A stretch of 64,000 nucleotides of DNA from Chloroflexia bacterium SDU3-3 (GTDB lineage: Bacteria > Chloroflexota > Chloroflexia > Chloroflexales > Roseiflexaceae), in contig WBOU01000008.1 of the NCBI GenBank assembly GCA_009268125.1, positions 155,543 through 219,542 of the forward strand. Reading direction: 5' to 3'. Shown in pieces: positions 42,475 to 51,646 of the stretch (positions within the stretch are counted from its first letter, which is position 1; the number at the start of each line of letters is the position of its first letter). A program made the translations under genes and the position numbers. The notes under the pieces are model-generated. The model had not been told where the DNA came from. It was given only the letters and a program-made list of their open reading frames with translations, and searched no databases.

Positions 42475-43989
42475 ATGGATCGAATGGTCACCCTTGTGGT
42501 GGCGCTTGTGCTGATCCTCTCGATGGTGGTCGAAGGCATCCTGTTCGCTCAGAACCTCGATATGCGCCAGCGACTCGCCAGCCAGCCAGCTGCCACCGCG
42601 GCCACGAACGCCGCCCCCACCGCCAGCGCCGGTACCAGCGCCGAGCTTGAGCGCTACAAGCAAGACTATAACAAGGTCTTCACCGAGGCCCGCACGCTAC
42701 GCGAGAAAAACGCCACGCTGAGCAGCGCCGCCAAAGAGCGCGACGAGCTGAAGGCTCAGCTCAGCACGCTGCAGCAGGAAAACACCAACCTCAAGAACGA
42801 AGTGCAGAACCTGCAGACCATGAATACGATCAACGGCCAGGTCACCAAGCTGCGCCAGCTGCCGCCGCTGGCCAATGTTCCCCGATCGTTCATGAACCAG
42901 GCCGAGCTGCGCGACTACTTCACCAAAAGCTACGAGACCAGCTACTCGGCTGATGCCGAGGCCGCCGACCGAGCGGTGCTGCAGGCGCTCGACATGGGCG
43001 GGCAGTCCTCGACCGAGGACATGCGCAAATCGCAGATCGAGACCATGACTAAGAGCGTGCTGGGCTTCTACGACCAGCAGACCAAGAAGCTGGTGGTTGT
43101 GACCAATCGGCCCCAGATGGGCGTCCACGACCGCGTGACCTACGCCCACGAGTTTACGCATAGCCTGCAGGATCAGCACTATGACCTGAGCGCGATGTTC
43201 GCGCGCACCAAGGGCAACTCCGACTACGATCAGGCCACCCGCGCCCTGATCGAGGGCGACGCCACCTACAGCATGTCGCTCTACGCCCAGAACTATCTCG
43301 ACGCGATGGATGTGACCCAGTACCAGCTTGAGGCCTATCAGGATCTTGATCTCTACAGCGTGATGTCGAGCATCAGCTACAGCGGCCCCTTGGTCGAATC
43401 GGCCATGTACTTCCCCTACCAGGAGGGCGCGACCTTCGCCGCCACGCTCTACGCCAACGGCGGCCAGGCCGATGTCGAGCGCGCCTTCCGCAACCCGCCG
43501 CGCTCGACCGAGCAGGTGCTGCACCCCGAGAAGTACTACCAGGGCGATGAGCCGGTGGCGGTGACGCTGCCCGATCTAGGCCGTGTGCTCGGCTGGAAGG
43601 TGATGCACGAGGACACGCTCGGCGAGCTGACTCTGCGCATCTACCTTGAGCACCTGCTGCCGATCGATGAGGCCGTGCCCGCCGGCGAGGGCTGGGGCGG
43701 CGACCGCTACCAGGTGCTGCAGGGCGGCGCGGGTCAGCTCGCCCTGGCCATCCGCACCGCCTGGGATAGCCCACAGGAGGCTGCCGAGTTCGCCAGCACC
43801 TACGCCGACTTTGTGCAGGAGCTAGGCCAGGGCAGCGCCACCCAGCTGAGCGCCGCGCAGGGGCGGCAGCGCTGGCAGCTGAGCGGGCGGCAGATCTACC
43901 TGAGCCGCGCTGGCACGCAGGTGCTGGTGCTGCAGGCCCCCGACGCGGCCACGCTCGACACCCTGATCGCGCAGTTCCCCGGCCTCTAG
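42475..43989 (+). CDS. Membrane-anchored putative zinc metalloprotease (HEFTH...EGDA)
   Basis: The 504-residue protein has one N-terminal membrane anchor (about 5-25) and a coiled coil (about 55-125). A metallopeptidase-like domain follows with the zinc motif HEFTH at 225-229 (YAHEFTHSLQDQHYD) and a candidate third ligand Glu260 in IEGDATYSMSLY. The C-terminal part (about 300-504) is alpha/beta without a recognised family. The anchor topology puts the catalytic domain outside the cytoplasm. I recall HExxH...EGDA proteins in actinobacteria and Chloroflexi, all uncharacterised. It is convergent with prsW. Confidence 0.75.
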   Translation: MDRMVTLVVALVLILSMVVEGILFAQNLDMRQRLASQPAATAATNAAPTASAGTSAELERYKQDYNKVFTEARTLREKNATLSSAAKERDELKAQLSTLQQENTNLKNEVQNLQTMNTINGQVTKLRQLPPLANVPRSFMNQAELRDYFTKSYETSYSADAEAADRAVLQALDMGGQSSTEDMRKSQIETMTKSVLGFYDQQTKKLVVVTNRPQMGVHDRVTYAHEFTHSLQDQHYDLSAMFARTKGNSDYDQATRALIEGDATYSMSLYAQNYLDAMDVTQYQLEAYQDLDLYSVMSSISYSGPLVESAMYFPYQEGATFAATLYANGGQADVERAFRNPPRSTEQVLHPEKYYQGDEPVAVTLPDLGRVLGWKVMHEDTLGELTLRIYLEHLLPIDEAVPAGEGWGGDRYQVLQGGAGQLALAIRTAWDSPQEAAEFASTYADFVQELGQGSATQLSAAQGRQRWQLSGRQIYLSRAGTQVLVLQAPDAATLDTLIAQFPGL

Positions 43990-43997
43990 GGCATAGC

Positions 43998-44022
43998 GAA
44001 GGGGCGCTAAGTGCGCCCCTTC
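43998..44022. terminator. Hairpin between the HEFTH protease and prsW genes
   Basis: A perfect 10-bp stem (gaaggggcgc / gcgccccttc) with a 5-base loop lies between convergent genes. The T-tract is weak on both sides. Confidence 0.6.
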
Positions 44023-44056
44023 ATGCTTGATCCTCTGCTCACCACCTGGCCAGCCG

Positions 44057-45034
44057 CTAGAACCAGGCCCACACCCCGCTGGTGCGCTCAAGGTGCTGCC
44101 GGATGGCCGGGATCTCGCGCCGCAGCCGCTCGATCGAGTCGCAGTCCTGGTAGCGGTCGGCCATGCGCTGCTTCGACTTGCAGAAGGCCAGCTCGGTGAT
44201 GCTGTAGTGCAGATGCCGCATGTGGCGGAACCGCACCACGCCGCCGCTCGATAGCGCCTGGATCTCGCGCCGCAGCCGCCGCACCGACGATGTGACCGCG
44301 CGGTAGTCCTCCAGATCGATCGTGCCCACCTGCACCTCGTCGCATAGCTCATTCTGCAGCCAGCGCAGCTCTTTGCGCCACGAGAGCACCGCCACCGCCA
44401 GCACCACCAGCACCCCGCACGACTGCACCAGCCACGAGAAGAACATGCCCGCCGCCAGGAATGCGGTCGTCAGGAAGTTGTGCGCCGCGTGGAACAGGAT
44501 GGCCAGCAGCAGCCCGCCGAGGATCGTCAGAATCCGCAGCCTGGGGCTTCGCTCGTAGCGCACCGCGCCGAAGGCCAGCCCAACAATGCTGGTGAAGAAG
44601 CCGTGGTTGATGCCGAACAGCACGCTGCGCACCCAGAACAGGTTGCCCACATCGCCGTAGCTAAGAAAGTAGAGCGTGTTCTCGGTCATCGAGAAGCCGA
44701 AGCCGATCAGCGCGCCGTACACGATCCCATCCAGCGGGCCGTCGAACTCGCTGCGGGCCAGCAGAAATAGCCCGGCCAGCGCGATCGCCTTCAGCCCCTC
44801 TTCGATGGCGGGGGCCAGCCCCCAGTTAGCGGCGTTTGGCCCCAGCGGCGACTGCTCGATCGGGATGGAGAAGACCAGCTCGAAGAGCACGGCCAGCACG
44901 ATCGCGGGGATGGCCCCCCAGAAAAAGGCGGCCAAGATCAGCATGATCGGCTCTTTCTCGTAGCGATCGAGCCACCAGATGATCAGGCTGTAGATGATGG
45001 TGGGGATAACAGCAGCAGAAATTGCGCCTACCAT
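44057..45034 (-). CDS. PrsW-family intramembrane metalloprotease
   Basis: PrsW proteases cleave membrane proteins, for example the anti-sigma factor RsiW in Bacillus. The 325-residue protein has about eight membrane segments. The family motifs are IEEGLKA (EExxK), GFGFSMTENTLYF, NHGFFTS and HAAHNFL. A C-terminal cytoplasmic extension of about 110 residues is charged and helical. It has its own extended -10 promoter and a small leader hairpin. No sigma/anti-sigma pair of the ECF type is nearby, so the substrate is unknown. Confidence 0.9.
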   Translation of the reverse strand: MVGAISAAVIPTIIYSLIIWWLDRYEKEPIMLILAAFFWGAIPAIVLAVLFELVFSIPIEQSPLGPNAANWGLAPAIEEGLKAIALAGLFLLARSEFDGPLDGIVYGALIGFGFSMTENTLYFLSYGDVGNLFWVRSVLFGINHGFFTSIVGLAFGAVRYERSPRLRILTILGGLLLAILFHAAHNFLTTAFLAAGMFFSWLVQSCGVLVVLAVAVLSWRKELRWLQNELCDEVQVGTIDLEDYRAVTSSVRRLRREIQALSSGGVVRFRHMRHLHYSITELAFCKSKQRMADRYQDCDSIERLRREIPAIRQHLERTSGVWAWF

Positions 45035-45052
45035 AGAGGTATATGTGTATAG

Positions 45053-45070
45053 CTGGGTGCGTCCACCCAG
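45053..45070 (-). other. Small hairpin in the prsW leader
   Basis: A 7-bp stem (ctgggtg / cacccag) with a 4-base loop lies 18-36 bases before the prsW start in the predicted transcript. Confidence 0.4.
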
Positions 45071-45090
45071 AACAGAGATAATACCTGACT

Positions 45091-45099
45091 ATTATAGCA
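45091..45099 (-). promoter_or_regulatory. Extended -10 promoter for prsW
   Basis: The minus strand reads TGCTATAAT, a perfect extended -10, about 57 bases before the prsW start. It is the same sequence as the tig promoter core. Confidence 0.65.
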
Positions 45100-45197
45100 T
45101 TACGCTACAATAGTCACTATTATGAACGAATGCTCATCAAGCTTTCGGGCCTGCTTGTCGCCTACTGGCAAAAGCGCGGCCCACTGAAGGAGATGCC

Positions 45198-46424
45198 ATG
45201 CACCCTATGCAGCGCGAGTCGCCCTACCCTATGGTCGCCATCGAGCAGGCCCGGCAGATCATCCAGCAGCACACGCCGTCGCCTGCCGCCGAGGAGGTGG
45301 CCGCGCTGGCCGCCGATGGCCGCATCCTGGCCGAGGATGTGGTGGCAGCCGCACCCGTGCCCGACATGCCCAAGTCGGCGGTGGATGGCTACGCCCTGCG
45401 CGCCGCCGACGGGCTGGCCCCGCGCCGCGTGCTGGCCGAGATTACCGCCGGGGGGACGCAGGGCGCAAGCATTGGCCCCGGCGAGGCCGCGCGGATCATG
45501 ACCGGCGCGCCGCTGCCCGCTGGTGCGGATGCCGTGGTGATGGTCGAGCAGACCAGCGAGGAGGGCGGCGTGGTGTCCATCCAGCACGCCCCGCAGCCCG
45601 GCCAGAGCGTGCACCCAGTGGGACAGGATATCGCCCAGGCCGCCCTGGTGCTGCCGCGCGGTGCGGCGATCGGCCCTGCCGAGGTGGGCCTGCTGGCCAC
45701 GCTGGGGCGCACGCGCGTGCTGGCCTACCGCCGCCCGCGCGTGGCCGTGCTGGCCACCGGCGATGAGGTCTACGAGCCAGATACGGCCCCGCCGCCCGGG
45801 GGCATCCGCGACAGCAACCGCTACACCCTGATGGCCGCCGTGCGCGCCGCCGGTGCCGAGCCGATCTCGCTGGGCATCGCTCGCGACGACCGCGCGACGC
45901 AGCGCGCCGCCATCCTCGCTGGTCTGGCCCAGGCCGATGTGCTGCTCACCAGCGGCGGCGTCTCCATGGGCACCCACGATCTGATCAAGCCGCTGCTGGC
46001 CGAGCTGGGCACGGTCCACTTTGGCCGCGTGGCCTTCAAGCCGGGCAAGCCCACCATGTTTGCCACCGTCGGCGGCCAGCCGGTGTTTGGCCTGCCGGGC
46101 TACCCGGTCTCGTCGCTGGTGTCGTTCGAGGTGTTCGTGCGGCCCATGCTGCGCCGCATGCAGGGCGACCCCGTCCCCGGGCGCCCGCACGTCAGCGTGC
46201 TGCTGGCCGAACACATCCAGGCCTCGCCCGACCGCCCCGAGTACCAGCGCGCGGTTGTCAGCTTCGAGCAGGGCAGGCTGGTGGCCCGCTCCACCGGCGG
46301 GCAAGGCTCCAGCCGGCTGCTCTCCATGCGCGGCGCGAACGCCCTGCTGGTGGTGCCGCCACGCGATGGCGGCTACGCGCCCGGCCAGCAGCTGCTGGCC
46401 CTGCTCACCGGCCCGCTGGCCTGA
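45198..46424 (+). CDS. moeA: Molybdopterin molybdenumtransferase
   Basis: MoeA inserts molybdenum into adenylylated molybdopterin. The 408-residue protein has PDMPKSAVDGYALRA (conserved Asp/Ser-Asp-Gly-Tyr loop), RIMTGAPLPAGADAVVMVE, and VAVLATGDEV with SGGVSMGTHD in the MogA-like domain. The C-terminal region follows with FGLPGYPVSSLVSFEVFV. The 40% of the protein before residue 170 covers domains I-II. The start is ATG 45198 after GGAGATGCC. No other molybdenum-cofactor gene is in the window. Confidence 0.94.
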   Translation: MHPMQRESPYPMVAIEQARQIIQQHTPSPAAEEVAALAADGRILAEDVVAAAPVPDMPKSAVDGYALRAADGLAPRRVLAEITAGGTQGASIGPGEAARIMTGAPLPAGADAVVMVEQTSEEGGVVSIQHAPQPGQSVHPVGQDIAQAALVLPRGAAIGPAEVGLLATLGRTRVLAYRRPRVAVLATGDEVYEPDTAPPPGGIRDSNRYTLMAAVRAAGAEPISLGIARDDRATQRAAILAGLAQADVLLTSGGVSMGTHDLIKPLLAELGTVHFGRVAFKPGKPTMFATVGGQPVFGLPGYPVSSLVSFEVFVRPMLRRMQGDPVPGRPHVSVLLAEHIQASPDRPEYQRAVVSFEQGRLVARSTGGQGSSRLLSMRGANALLVVPPRDGGYAPGQQLLALLTGPLA

Positions 46425-46437
46425 TGCCACGTGACAC

Positions 46438-46470
46438 AGCGAGGGCCGCCCATTAGGGGCGGCCCTCGCT
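46438..46470. terminator. Hairpin between moeA and the solute-binding lipoprotein gene
   Basis: A perfect 13-bp stem (agcgagggccgcc at 46438-46450, complement at 46458-46470) with a 7-base loop lies between convergent genes; no T-tract. Confidence 0.65.
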
Positions 46471-46488
46471 GCGCTGTCGTGCTGGCTG

Positions 46489-48291
46489 CTACTGGTCGCG
46501 CTTCCAGCTGGCCACGTTCCAGGTCAGCGGCGCAAAGGTGTCGGCCTGCGGCCCCTGTACGCCCTTGGCATTGGCCACCACCGCCACGCGCTGGAACAGC
46601 GGCAGCGCGGGCAGCTCCTGGGTCCACATCTGCTGCTGCTTCAAATAGAGCGCGGCGCGCTCCTCGGCCTGGATAGTGGTCGAGCCGCGCCGGATCGCCA
46701 TATCGGCGTCGCGGAAGCACCACCCGGCGAAGTTCTCGCCCTGGAAGTTGTTCTCCTGCTTGGGCACCGCGTTGCAGCCCCACAGCGCCAGGCCGCTGGC
46801 GTGCAGGTCGGCCTTCCATCCATACAGCGCCAGCTCAAACTGCCGCTGGTAGAGCGGCCCGCCGGGGTCAAACAGGTCGGTGGCGCTCTGCTCGCTGATC
46901 TGCACATCCATACCGATCGCCCGCATATCGGCCTGGAAGCGCTTGGCGATGCCCTGGCGCAGCGGACTGTCCGAGGTGGTCAGCAGGGTCAGGGTCAGCG
47001 TGATACCGTCCTCTGACGAGCGGAGGCCATCGCCGTCCTCGTCGGTGTAGCCGGAGTCGGCTAGCAGCTGCTTGGCCTGCTCGGGGTCATAGTCGTAGCG
47101 CGTCAGCTGGTCGGCGGGCGCGGCCTCGGGCTGGAACGGCAGCACCCAGCTGTTCAGCACCTCGCTGTGGCCGCCCAGCAGATCCTCCACCATCTGCTTG
47201 CGGTTGGTGCCCAGCGCGATCGCCCGCCGCACGCGGATCTCCTGCAGCGTCGGCACATCTAGGTTGAAGTCGATATGCTCCCACGTGGGCGTCGCGGCGT
47301 AGCTGGTGCTGCCGCCGTGCTCGGCGGCGTCGGCGTCCAGCGCCTTTATATCGGCCTCAAGCGCGCGCTCCGATGCGATCACATCTAGGTTGCCGTTGGC
47401 GATATTCGCCCGCAGCAGGTCGATGCTGGGCGCGAACAGGATGTCGAGCTTGGGGTTGGCTGGCGCGCTGCCGAAGTAGTGCGGGTTCTGCACCATGCGG
47501 ATGGCGCTTGGCTCGCGCTGCTCGATCTGGTACGGCCCATAGCCCACCGGCTGCTGCTCGTAGCGCCGCCACGCGTCCTCGCCCGCGCCATCCAGCAGGT
47601 GCTTGGGCAGCGGCGTCCAATAGCTGAACACATAGTCGGCCCCGGTGATATCCGGCCTCAGCACCGCCTGGGTGGTATGGGCATCCAGCGCGGTGTACGA
47701 GGCCGTCTGCGCGATCTGCGTCAGCAGGTCGGGGTTGCTGGCGGTCGCCTTGGCGTGCTCGTAGGCGAACACCGAGTCATCCGCCGTCACCGGCTGGCCA
47801 TCCGACCAGGCCAGCTTGGGATTCCAGCGGTAGGTGATCACCAGCTGATCGACCTGCGTGATCACCTGGGTGGCCGTGGTGGTGATCGCGCCGCTCGCAT
47901 CCAGGTACACATCGGCCTTGCGGATCTCGGCCCCGCCATCTTCCAGCGTGGGCACCTGCTCCAGCACGCCAGTGGTGGTGTAGCTGCCCTGATAGATCAG
48001 CACGGGCGAGGGGAAGAGCAGCTCGCTCACCGGCGCGGCCCGCCGCTGCTCGGTCGAGGAGGCCTGGTAGGGCGTCAGCAGGTCGGGCTGGTCGGTCATG
48101 CCCACCGTCCAGGTGGCCTTGCGCGCCGCCACCGCCTGCGCCTGGGTCGCGCTGGTGCCCACCGGCTGCACATCGCTGGCGGCGGTGGTTGCGCTCTGGG
48201 AGATGCCGCCCTCTACCTGGCAGGCGGCCAGCAGCGCTGGCCCAAGCACCACGAGGCACAGGCGGCGAAGGAAATGGGTTTGTCGATTCAT
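46489..48291 (-). CDS. ABC transporter solute-binding lipoprotein (oligopeptide/nickel type, SBP family 5)
   Basis: This extracellular lipoprotein captures peptides or similar ligands for an ABC importer. I start at ATG 48291, giving 600 residues with signal peptide and lipobox LLAAC. The family features include TYRWNPKLAWSDGQPVTADD, YGPYQIEQREPSAIRMVQNPHYFG, VRRAIALGTNRKQMVEDLL and YDPEQAKQLLADSGYTDEDGDG. Two further in-frame ATGs lie just upstream. No permease or ATPase genes are adjacent, so it is an orphan binding protein. The ligand is unknown. Confidence 0.9.
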   Translation of the reverse strand: MNRQTHFLRRLCLVVLGPALLAACQVEGGISQSATTAASDVQPVGTSATQAQAVAARKATWTVGMTDQPDLLTPYQASSTEQRRAAPVSELLFPSPVLIYQGSYTTTGVLEQVPTLEDGGAEIRKADVYLDASGAITTTATQVITQVDQLVITYRWNPKLAWSDGQPVTADDSVFAYEHAKATASNPDLLTQIAQTASYTALDAHTTQAVLRPDITGADYVFSYWTPLPKHLLDGAGEDAWRRYEQQPVGYGPYQIEQREPSAIRMVQNPHYFGSAPANPKLDILFAPSIDLLRANIANGNLDVIASERALEADIKALDADAAEHGGSTSYAATPTWEHIDFNLDVPTLQEIRVRRAIALGTNRKQMVEDLLGGHSEVLNSWVLPFQPEAAPADQLTRYDYDPEQAKQLLADSGYTDEDGDGLRSSEDGITLTLTLLTTSDSPLRQGIAKRFQADMRAIGMDVQISEQSATDLFDPGGPLYQRQFELALYGWKADLHASGLALWGCNAVPKQENNFQGENFAGWCFRDADMAIRRGSTTIQAEERAALYLKQQQMWTQELPALPLFQRVAVVANAKGVQGPQADTFAPLTWNVASWKRDQ

Positions 48292-48720
48292 ATGGCTCAT
48301 CTCTGGGAACACCAGCGGCCTAGCAACGTGACGTTTGCGCTGATGTTGCTGCTACAAGAGGTATGGTCGTCGTTTATGCTGCGATCCCAAGTCTACCAAG
48401 CCCACCACTATTTGTCCAACCTCGCGGCCTGTTGCTGCTACGCTGCTGCGTTGGTTGAAAAAATGGCCCAGCCTTGGCCGCTACGGTCTTTCGCTGTGGG
48501 CGGATCATGGCCAGCGGCATCGCTCGGCCACGGCGCTGGATGAGCGAATCGGTGCGATTCGTGCTACACTTCTGGCGGGCGCACCTATTCCCCATCCGCC
48601 GCGCCCGGCCAACCAGCGCCGTACCCCTGCGGTGGAATACTTCTTGCACTACATCTCGCTAGCATGCCATTTTGGTTGTAGGAGAGGGCAGGGCATCGCG
48701 CTCTGTCAGACACGAGGAGG
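48292..48720 (+). other. 429-base gap between divergent genes
   Basis: I see no supported gene. Short frames on both strands lack ribosome-binding sites and consistent codon use. A possible -10 (TACACT, 48565-48570) lies about 150 bases before the RRWPWQP gene. Confidence 0.5.
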
Positions 48721-49935
48721 ATGATGGTGGCAAAACAATCAACTATCGTGCGCGAGAGCCAGAAACGCGCAGCCGAGCTTATGGAAGAGGTCAAGCGCCA
48801 GTCGCGCCCACGTCGCTGGCCCTGGCAGCCCAAGACCATCCGCGACATGCTCGATGAGCGCCGCGCCGATTTGGTCGAGCAGGCCATGGAGCGCAGCGCC
48901 CAGCTTGCCCAGGCCGCATCCGAGCAGCGCGATCTGGCCCTGGCCGAGGCGCGTCGGCAGGCGCGGCCCCGCCGGTGGCCGTGGCAGCCGCCCACCGCCT
49001 ACGACAAGCTCTCGGTTCGGCGCGACCGCGCCCTGAGCCTGGCCACCGAGCGCGCCAGCGCCCTCAGCGAGGCAGCCCAGGCCCGCCGCGACCAGCTGAT
49101 GGCCGAGGCGCGTCGGCAGGCGCGGCCCCGCCGGTGGCCGTGGCAGCCGCCTACCGCCTACGACAAGCTCTCGGTCCAGCGCGACCGCGCCCTGAGCCTG
49201 GCCACCGAGCGCGCCCATACGCTGAGCGAGGCCGCCCAGGCTCACGCCAGCGATCTGCAGGGCAAGCTCAGCGCGGCGGTGCCTGTCATCCAGGCCCAGC
49301 GCGATCATCTGGTGGCCGAGGCGCGTCGGCAGGCGCGGCCCCGCCGGTGGCCGTGGCAACCGCCCACCGCCTACGACAAGCTCTCGGTCCAGCGCGCCCA
49401 CGCGCTGGGGCTGGCCAGCGAGCAGGCCAGCATCCTCGGCGAGCGCGCCCACACGCTGGGCGAGGCCGCCCAGGCTCACGCCAGCGACCTGCAGGGCAAG
49501 CTCACTGCGGCGGTGCCCGTCATCCAAGATCGGGCGGCCAAGGCCTCGCACCGCGCCCGCAAGCGCGCCCAGGCTGCCGCCGATGTGGTGCAGCAGCAGC
49601 TCTCGGCGGCCCCGGCCCACCTCAGCAGCGCGGCCGAAAGCCTGCGCGAGTCGGCTGGCAGCGTGGCGACGAGCGCCCGCACCGCCGCGCTGGCCCCCGT
49701 CGGTGCGGTTCGCGACCAGGTGTCCGCCGGGCAGCACGCGCTCAGCGAGGGCGTGCACGCTGGTCGCCGCCGCGTGCGGCGTGGCCTGCGCGTGGGCCGC
49801 CTGCTGATCTGGGCCACTCTTGTGGGTGGCATCCTGGCCCTGCTGTTCGCCCCGCGCTCCGGCGACGAGACCCGCCGCAATATCGCCGGGCTCTGGCAGA
49901 ACATCTCGCGCTCGCTGGCCCCCAGCGCCGCCTAG
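48721..49935 (+). CDS. RRWPWQP-repeat protein with C-terminal YtxH-like membrane anchor
   Basis: I do not recognise the 404-residue protein as a whole. It carries four copies of a core PRRWPWQP (about residues 29, 82, 135, 206), the last three within the longer unit RQARPRRWPWQPPTAYDKL. Between them are Ala-rich, basic helical stretches (ATERAxxLSEAAQA; DLQGKLxAAVPVIQ occurs twice). The C-terminus (about 345-404) has a single membrane helix followed by LLFAPRSGDETRRNIAG, typical of YtxH/DUF883-like proteins. GAGGAGG touches ATG 48721, so ATG 48724 or GTG 48727 may be the true start. It is probably membrane-bound with a long cytoplasmic basic domain. Confidence 0.8.
   Translation: MMVAKQSTIVRESQKRAAELMEEVKRQSRPRRWPWQPKTIRDMLDERRADLVEQAMERSAQLAQAASEQRDLALAEARRQARPRRWPWQPPTAYDKLSVRRDRALSLATERASALSEAAQARRDQLMAEARRQARPRRWPWQPPTAYDKLSVQRDRALSLATERAHTLSEAAQAHASDLQGKLSAAVPVIQAQRDHLVAEARRQARPRRWPWQPPTAYDKLSVQRAHALGLASEQASILGERAHTLGEAAQAHASDLQGKLTAAVPVIQDRAAKASHRARKRAQAAADVVQQQLSAAPAHLSSAAESLRESAGSVATSARTAALAPVGAVRDQVSAGQHALSEGVHAGRRRVRRGLRVGRLLIWATLVGGILALLFAPRSGDETRRNIAGLWQNISRSLAPSAA
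48942..49388 (+). repeat. Three 75-base near-identical direct repeats within the RRWPWQP gene
   Basis: Copies at 48942-49016, 49101-49175 and 49314-49388 differ from each other by only one or two bases, including at silent positions. A second pair of about 60 bases (near 49235 and 49468) is also almost identical. Confidence 0.93.
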
Positions 49936-49947
49936 CCAAGAAACACC

Positions 49948-49985
49948 GCGCCCCCGAGCCAACTGCGGCTCGGGGGCGCTTTTTT
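49948..49985 (+). terminator. Intrinsic terminator after the RRWPWQP gene
   Basis: A perfect 13-bp stem (gcgcccccgagcc / ggctcgggggcgc) with a 6-base loop is followed by six T. Confidence 0.93.
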
Positions 49986-50001
49986 GCGTTTTGGCGGCGT
50001 G

Positions 50002-51540
50002 CTACGCGCCATTTTCCCTGGCTAGCATTGGCCTGCCGAGCGGGCCATCCACCACCAGCTGCGGCGCGCGATCCTCAAGCAGCAGCGTGTCGCCCTCTTG
50101 CTCGATCATCGCCACAAACAGATCGACCAGGCGCGTGTCCCAGCTGGTGCCGCGCCCGCGCAGCAGCCGCGTGAGCGCCTCCTGCGGGGGCATGGCCTTG
50201 CGGTAGGCGCGGTTCGAGGTCATCGCATCGTAGGCATCGGCGATAGCGAGGATGCGCGCCTCCTCGCTCAGCTCCTCGCCGCGCTTGCCGTAGGGGTAGC
50301 CGTGGCCGTCGATCCGCTCGTGGTGATCTTCGATGATCGGTATGACATCGCCCAGCGCCCGGATCTGCCGCAGGATCTCGGCCCCGATCACCGGGTGCTG
50401 CTGCATGATCGTCTGCTCCTCGCTGGTCAGCGGCCCCGGCTTCAGCAGCACATAGTCGCGTATGCCGATCTTGCCGATATCGTGCAGCAGCGCCCCGTAG
50501 CGCAGCCGCTCGATCTTCTCGTGCGCCATGCCCGAGTACTCGGCCAGCCGCACGGCGTAGCGCATCACTTGCTCAGAGTGCCCGCTGGTGTGGGGGTCGC
50601 GGGCCTCGATCGAGGCGGCCAGCGCGGCGATTGTCTGGATGTGCTGCTCTTTCAGCTGCTGGTAGAGTCGGCTATTCTCAAGCGCTGCTGCGATCTGCGA
50701 TGCCACCACCGCCAGCATGGTCCGTTCGGCGCTGCCAAACAGCGGCTGGTCGCCGTTGCGGGTTAGGCGCAGCAGCCCCACTGGGCCGGTGCGGGTCTGC
50801 AGCACGACCGACTCCTCGTAGCCCGGGCCTGGGATCTCCTCGCCGCCCGCCAGGTAGTTGTGGGCCTGGGTGAGCTGGGCTGGGTCGCACGAGTAGAGCG
50901 CCACGGTGGTGCCTGGCGTGGCGGCGGTCGCGCAGCCGCGCTGGGCCAGCAGCTCAAGCGCGTGGTCGTCGGGGTGGTAGAGCGACAGCGACAGCGAGTG
51001 CGGCAGGAAGCGCCGCCAGAGCAGGTTGACGATCTCGCGCACGGCGGTGGTCGTGTCCAGCGTGGTGGTGAAGGTCTGGCTGATCTCGTAGAGCGCCACG
51101 ATCTCCGACAGCCGCTGCTTCTCCTGCCGGATCTTGCGCCACTCAAGGGTGCGGCGCACGGTGCGGTCCAGATCTTCCAGCTCAAGCGGCTTGGTGAGGT
51201 AGTCCACCGCGCCGAGCCGCAGCGCCTCGCGCGCCGACTCGAAGGTGCCATAGGCGGTGAAGACGATCACGTCGGTGTCGGTCGAGATCTTGCGCAGCTC
51301 CTGCAGCAGCCGGATGCCGCCCATCTCGGGCATCTGCAGGTCGGTCAGCACCAAGTCGTACGAATCGTCGCAGAGCTTCTGCAGCGCCACGCGCCCATTT
51401 TCCGCAGATCCAACCCGATACCCATGGAGCCGGAGCGCTCGCACGCACACGTCGCGGACGCCTGTATCATCATCCACCACCAGCACATGCGGCGTTGGCA
51501 GCTGCAGGCCACTAAACTGCGGGGTCGTGGTCATAACCAT
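50002..51540 (-). CDS. REC-GAF-HD-GYP protein, putative cyclic-di-GMP phosphodiesterase
   Basis: The protein degrades cyclic di-GMP under control of a receiver. The 512 residues comprise REC (about 15-130, phospho-Asp in LVLTDLQMPEMGG), a helical linker, a GAF-like domain (about 150-300) and HD-GYP (about 305-480). HD-GYP motifs are complete: HTSGHSEQV, LLHDIGKIGI, HHERIDGHGYPYG and ADAYDAMTSNRAYR. AAGGAC precedes ATG 51540. It ends the long minus-strand signalling block and follows a stand-alone receiver gene by 106 bases. Confidence 0.92.
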   Translation of the reverse strand: MVMTTTPQFSGLQLPTPHVLVVDDDTGVRDVCVRALRLHGYRVGSAENGRVALQKLCDDSYDLVLTDLQMPEMGGIRLLQELRKISTDTDVIVFTAYGTFESAREALRLGAVDYLTKPLELEDLDRTVRRTLEWRKIRQEKQRLSEIVALYEISQTFTTTLDTTTAVREIVNLLWRRFLPHSLSLSLYHPDDHALELLAQRGCATAATPGTTVALYSCDPAQLTQAHNYLAGGEEIPGPGYEESVVLQTRTGPVGLLRLTRNGDQPLFGSAERTMLAVVASQIAAALENSRLYQQLKEQHIQTIAALAASIEARDPHTSGHSEQVMRYAVRLAEYSGMAHEKIERLRYGALLHDIGKIGIRDYVLLKPGPLTSEEQTIMQQHPVIGAEILRQIRALGDVIPIIEDHHERIDGHGYPYGKRGEELSEEARILAIADAYDAMTSNRAYRKAMPPQEALTRLLRGRGTSWDTRLVDLFVAMIEQEGDTLLLEDRAPQLVVDGPLGRPMLARENGA

Positions 51541-51646
51541 ATGTCCTTATCGAAGGCTTGTTCAGAGCCGGAGTAGGCAGGCGCAGCGGGTCGGCAGCTG
51601 CGGGCGCTGAAGCTGAGGGGGCGGACCATGGCCTTGCACGTTGATG

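Noticed and set aside
48374-48649. Short frames in the gap between the binding lipoprotein and RRWPWQP genes
   Set aside because: No ribosome-binding site, no recognisable domain, and competing frames on both strands.
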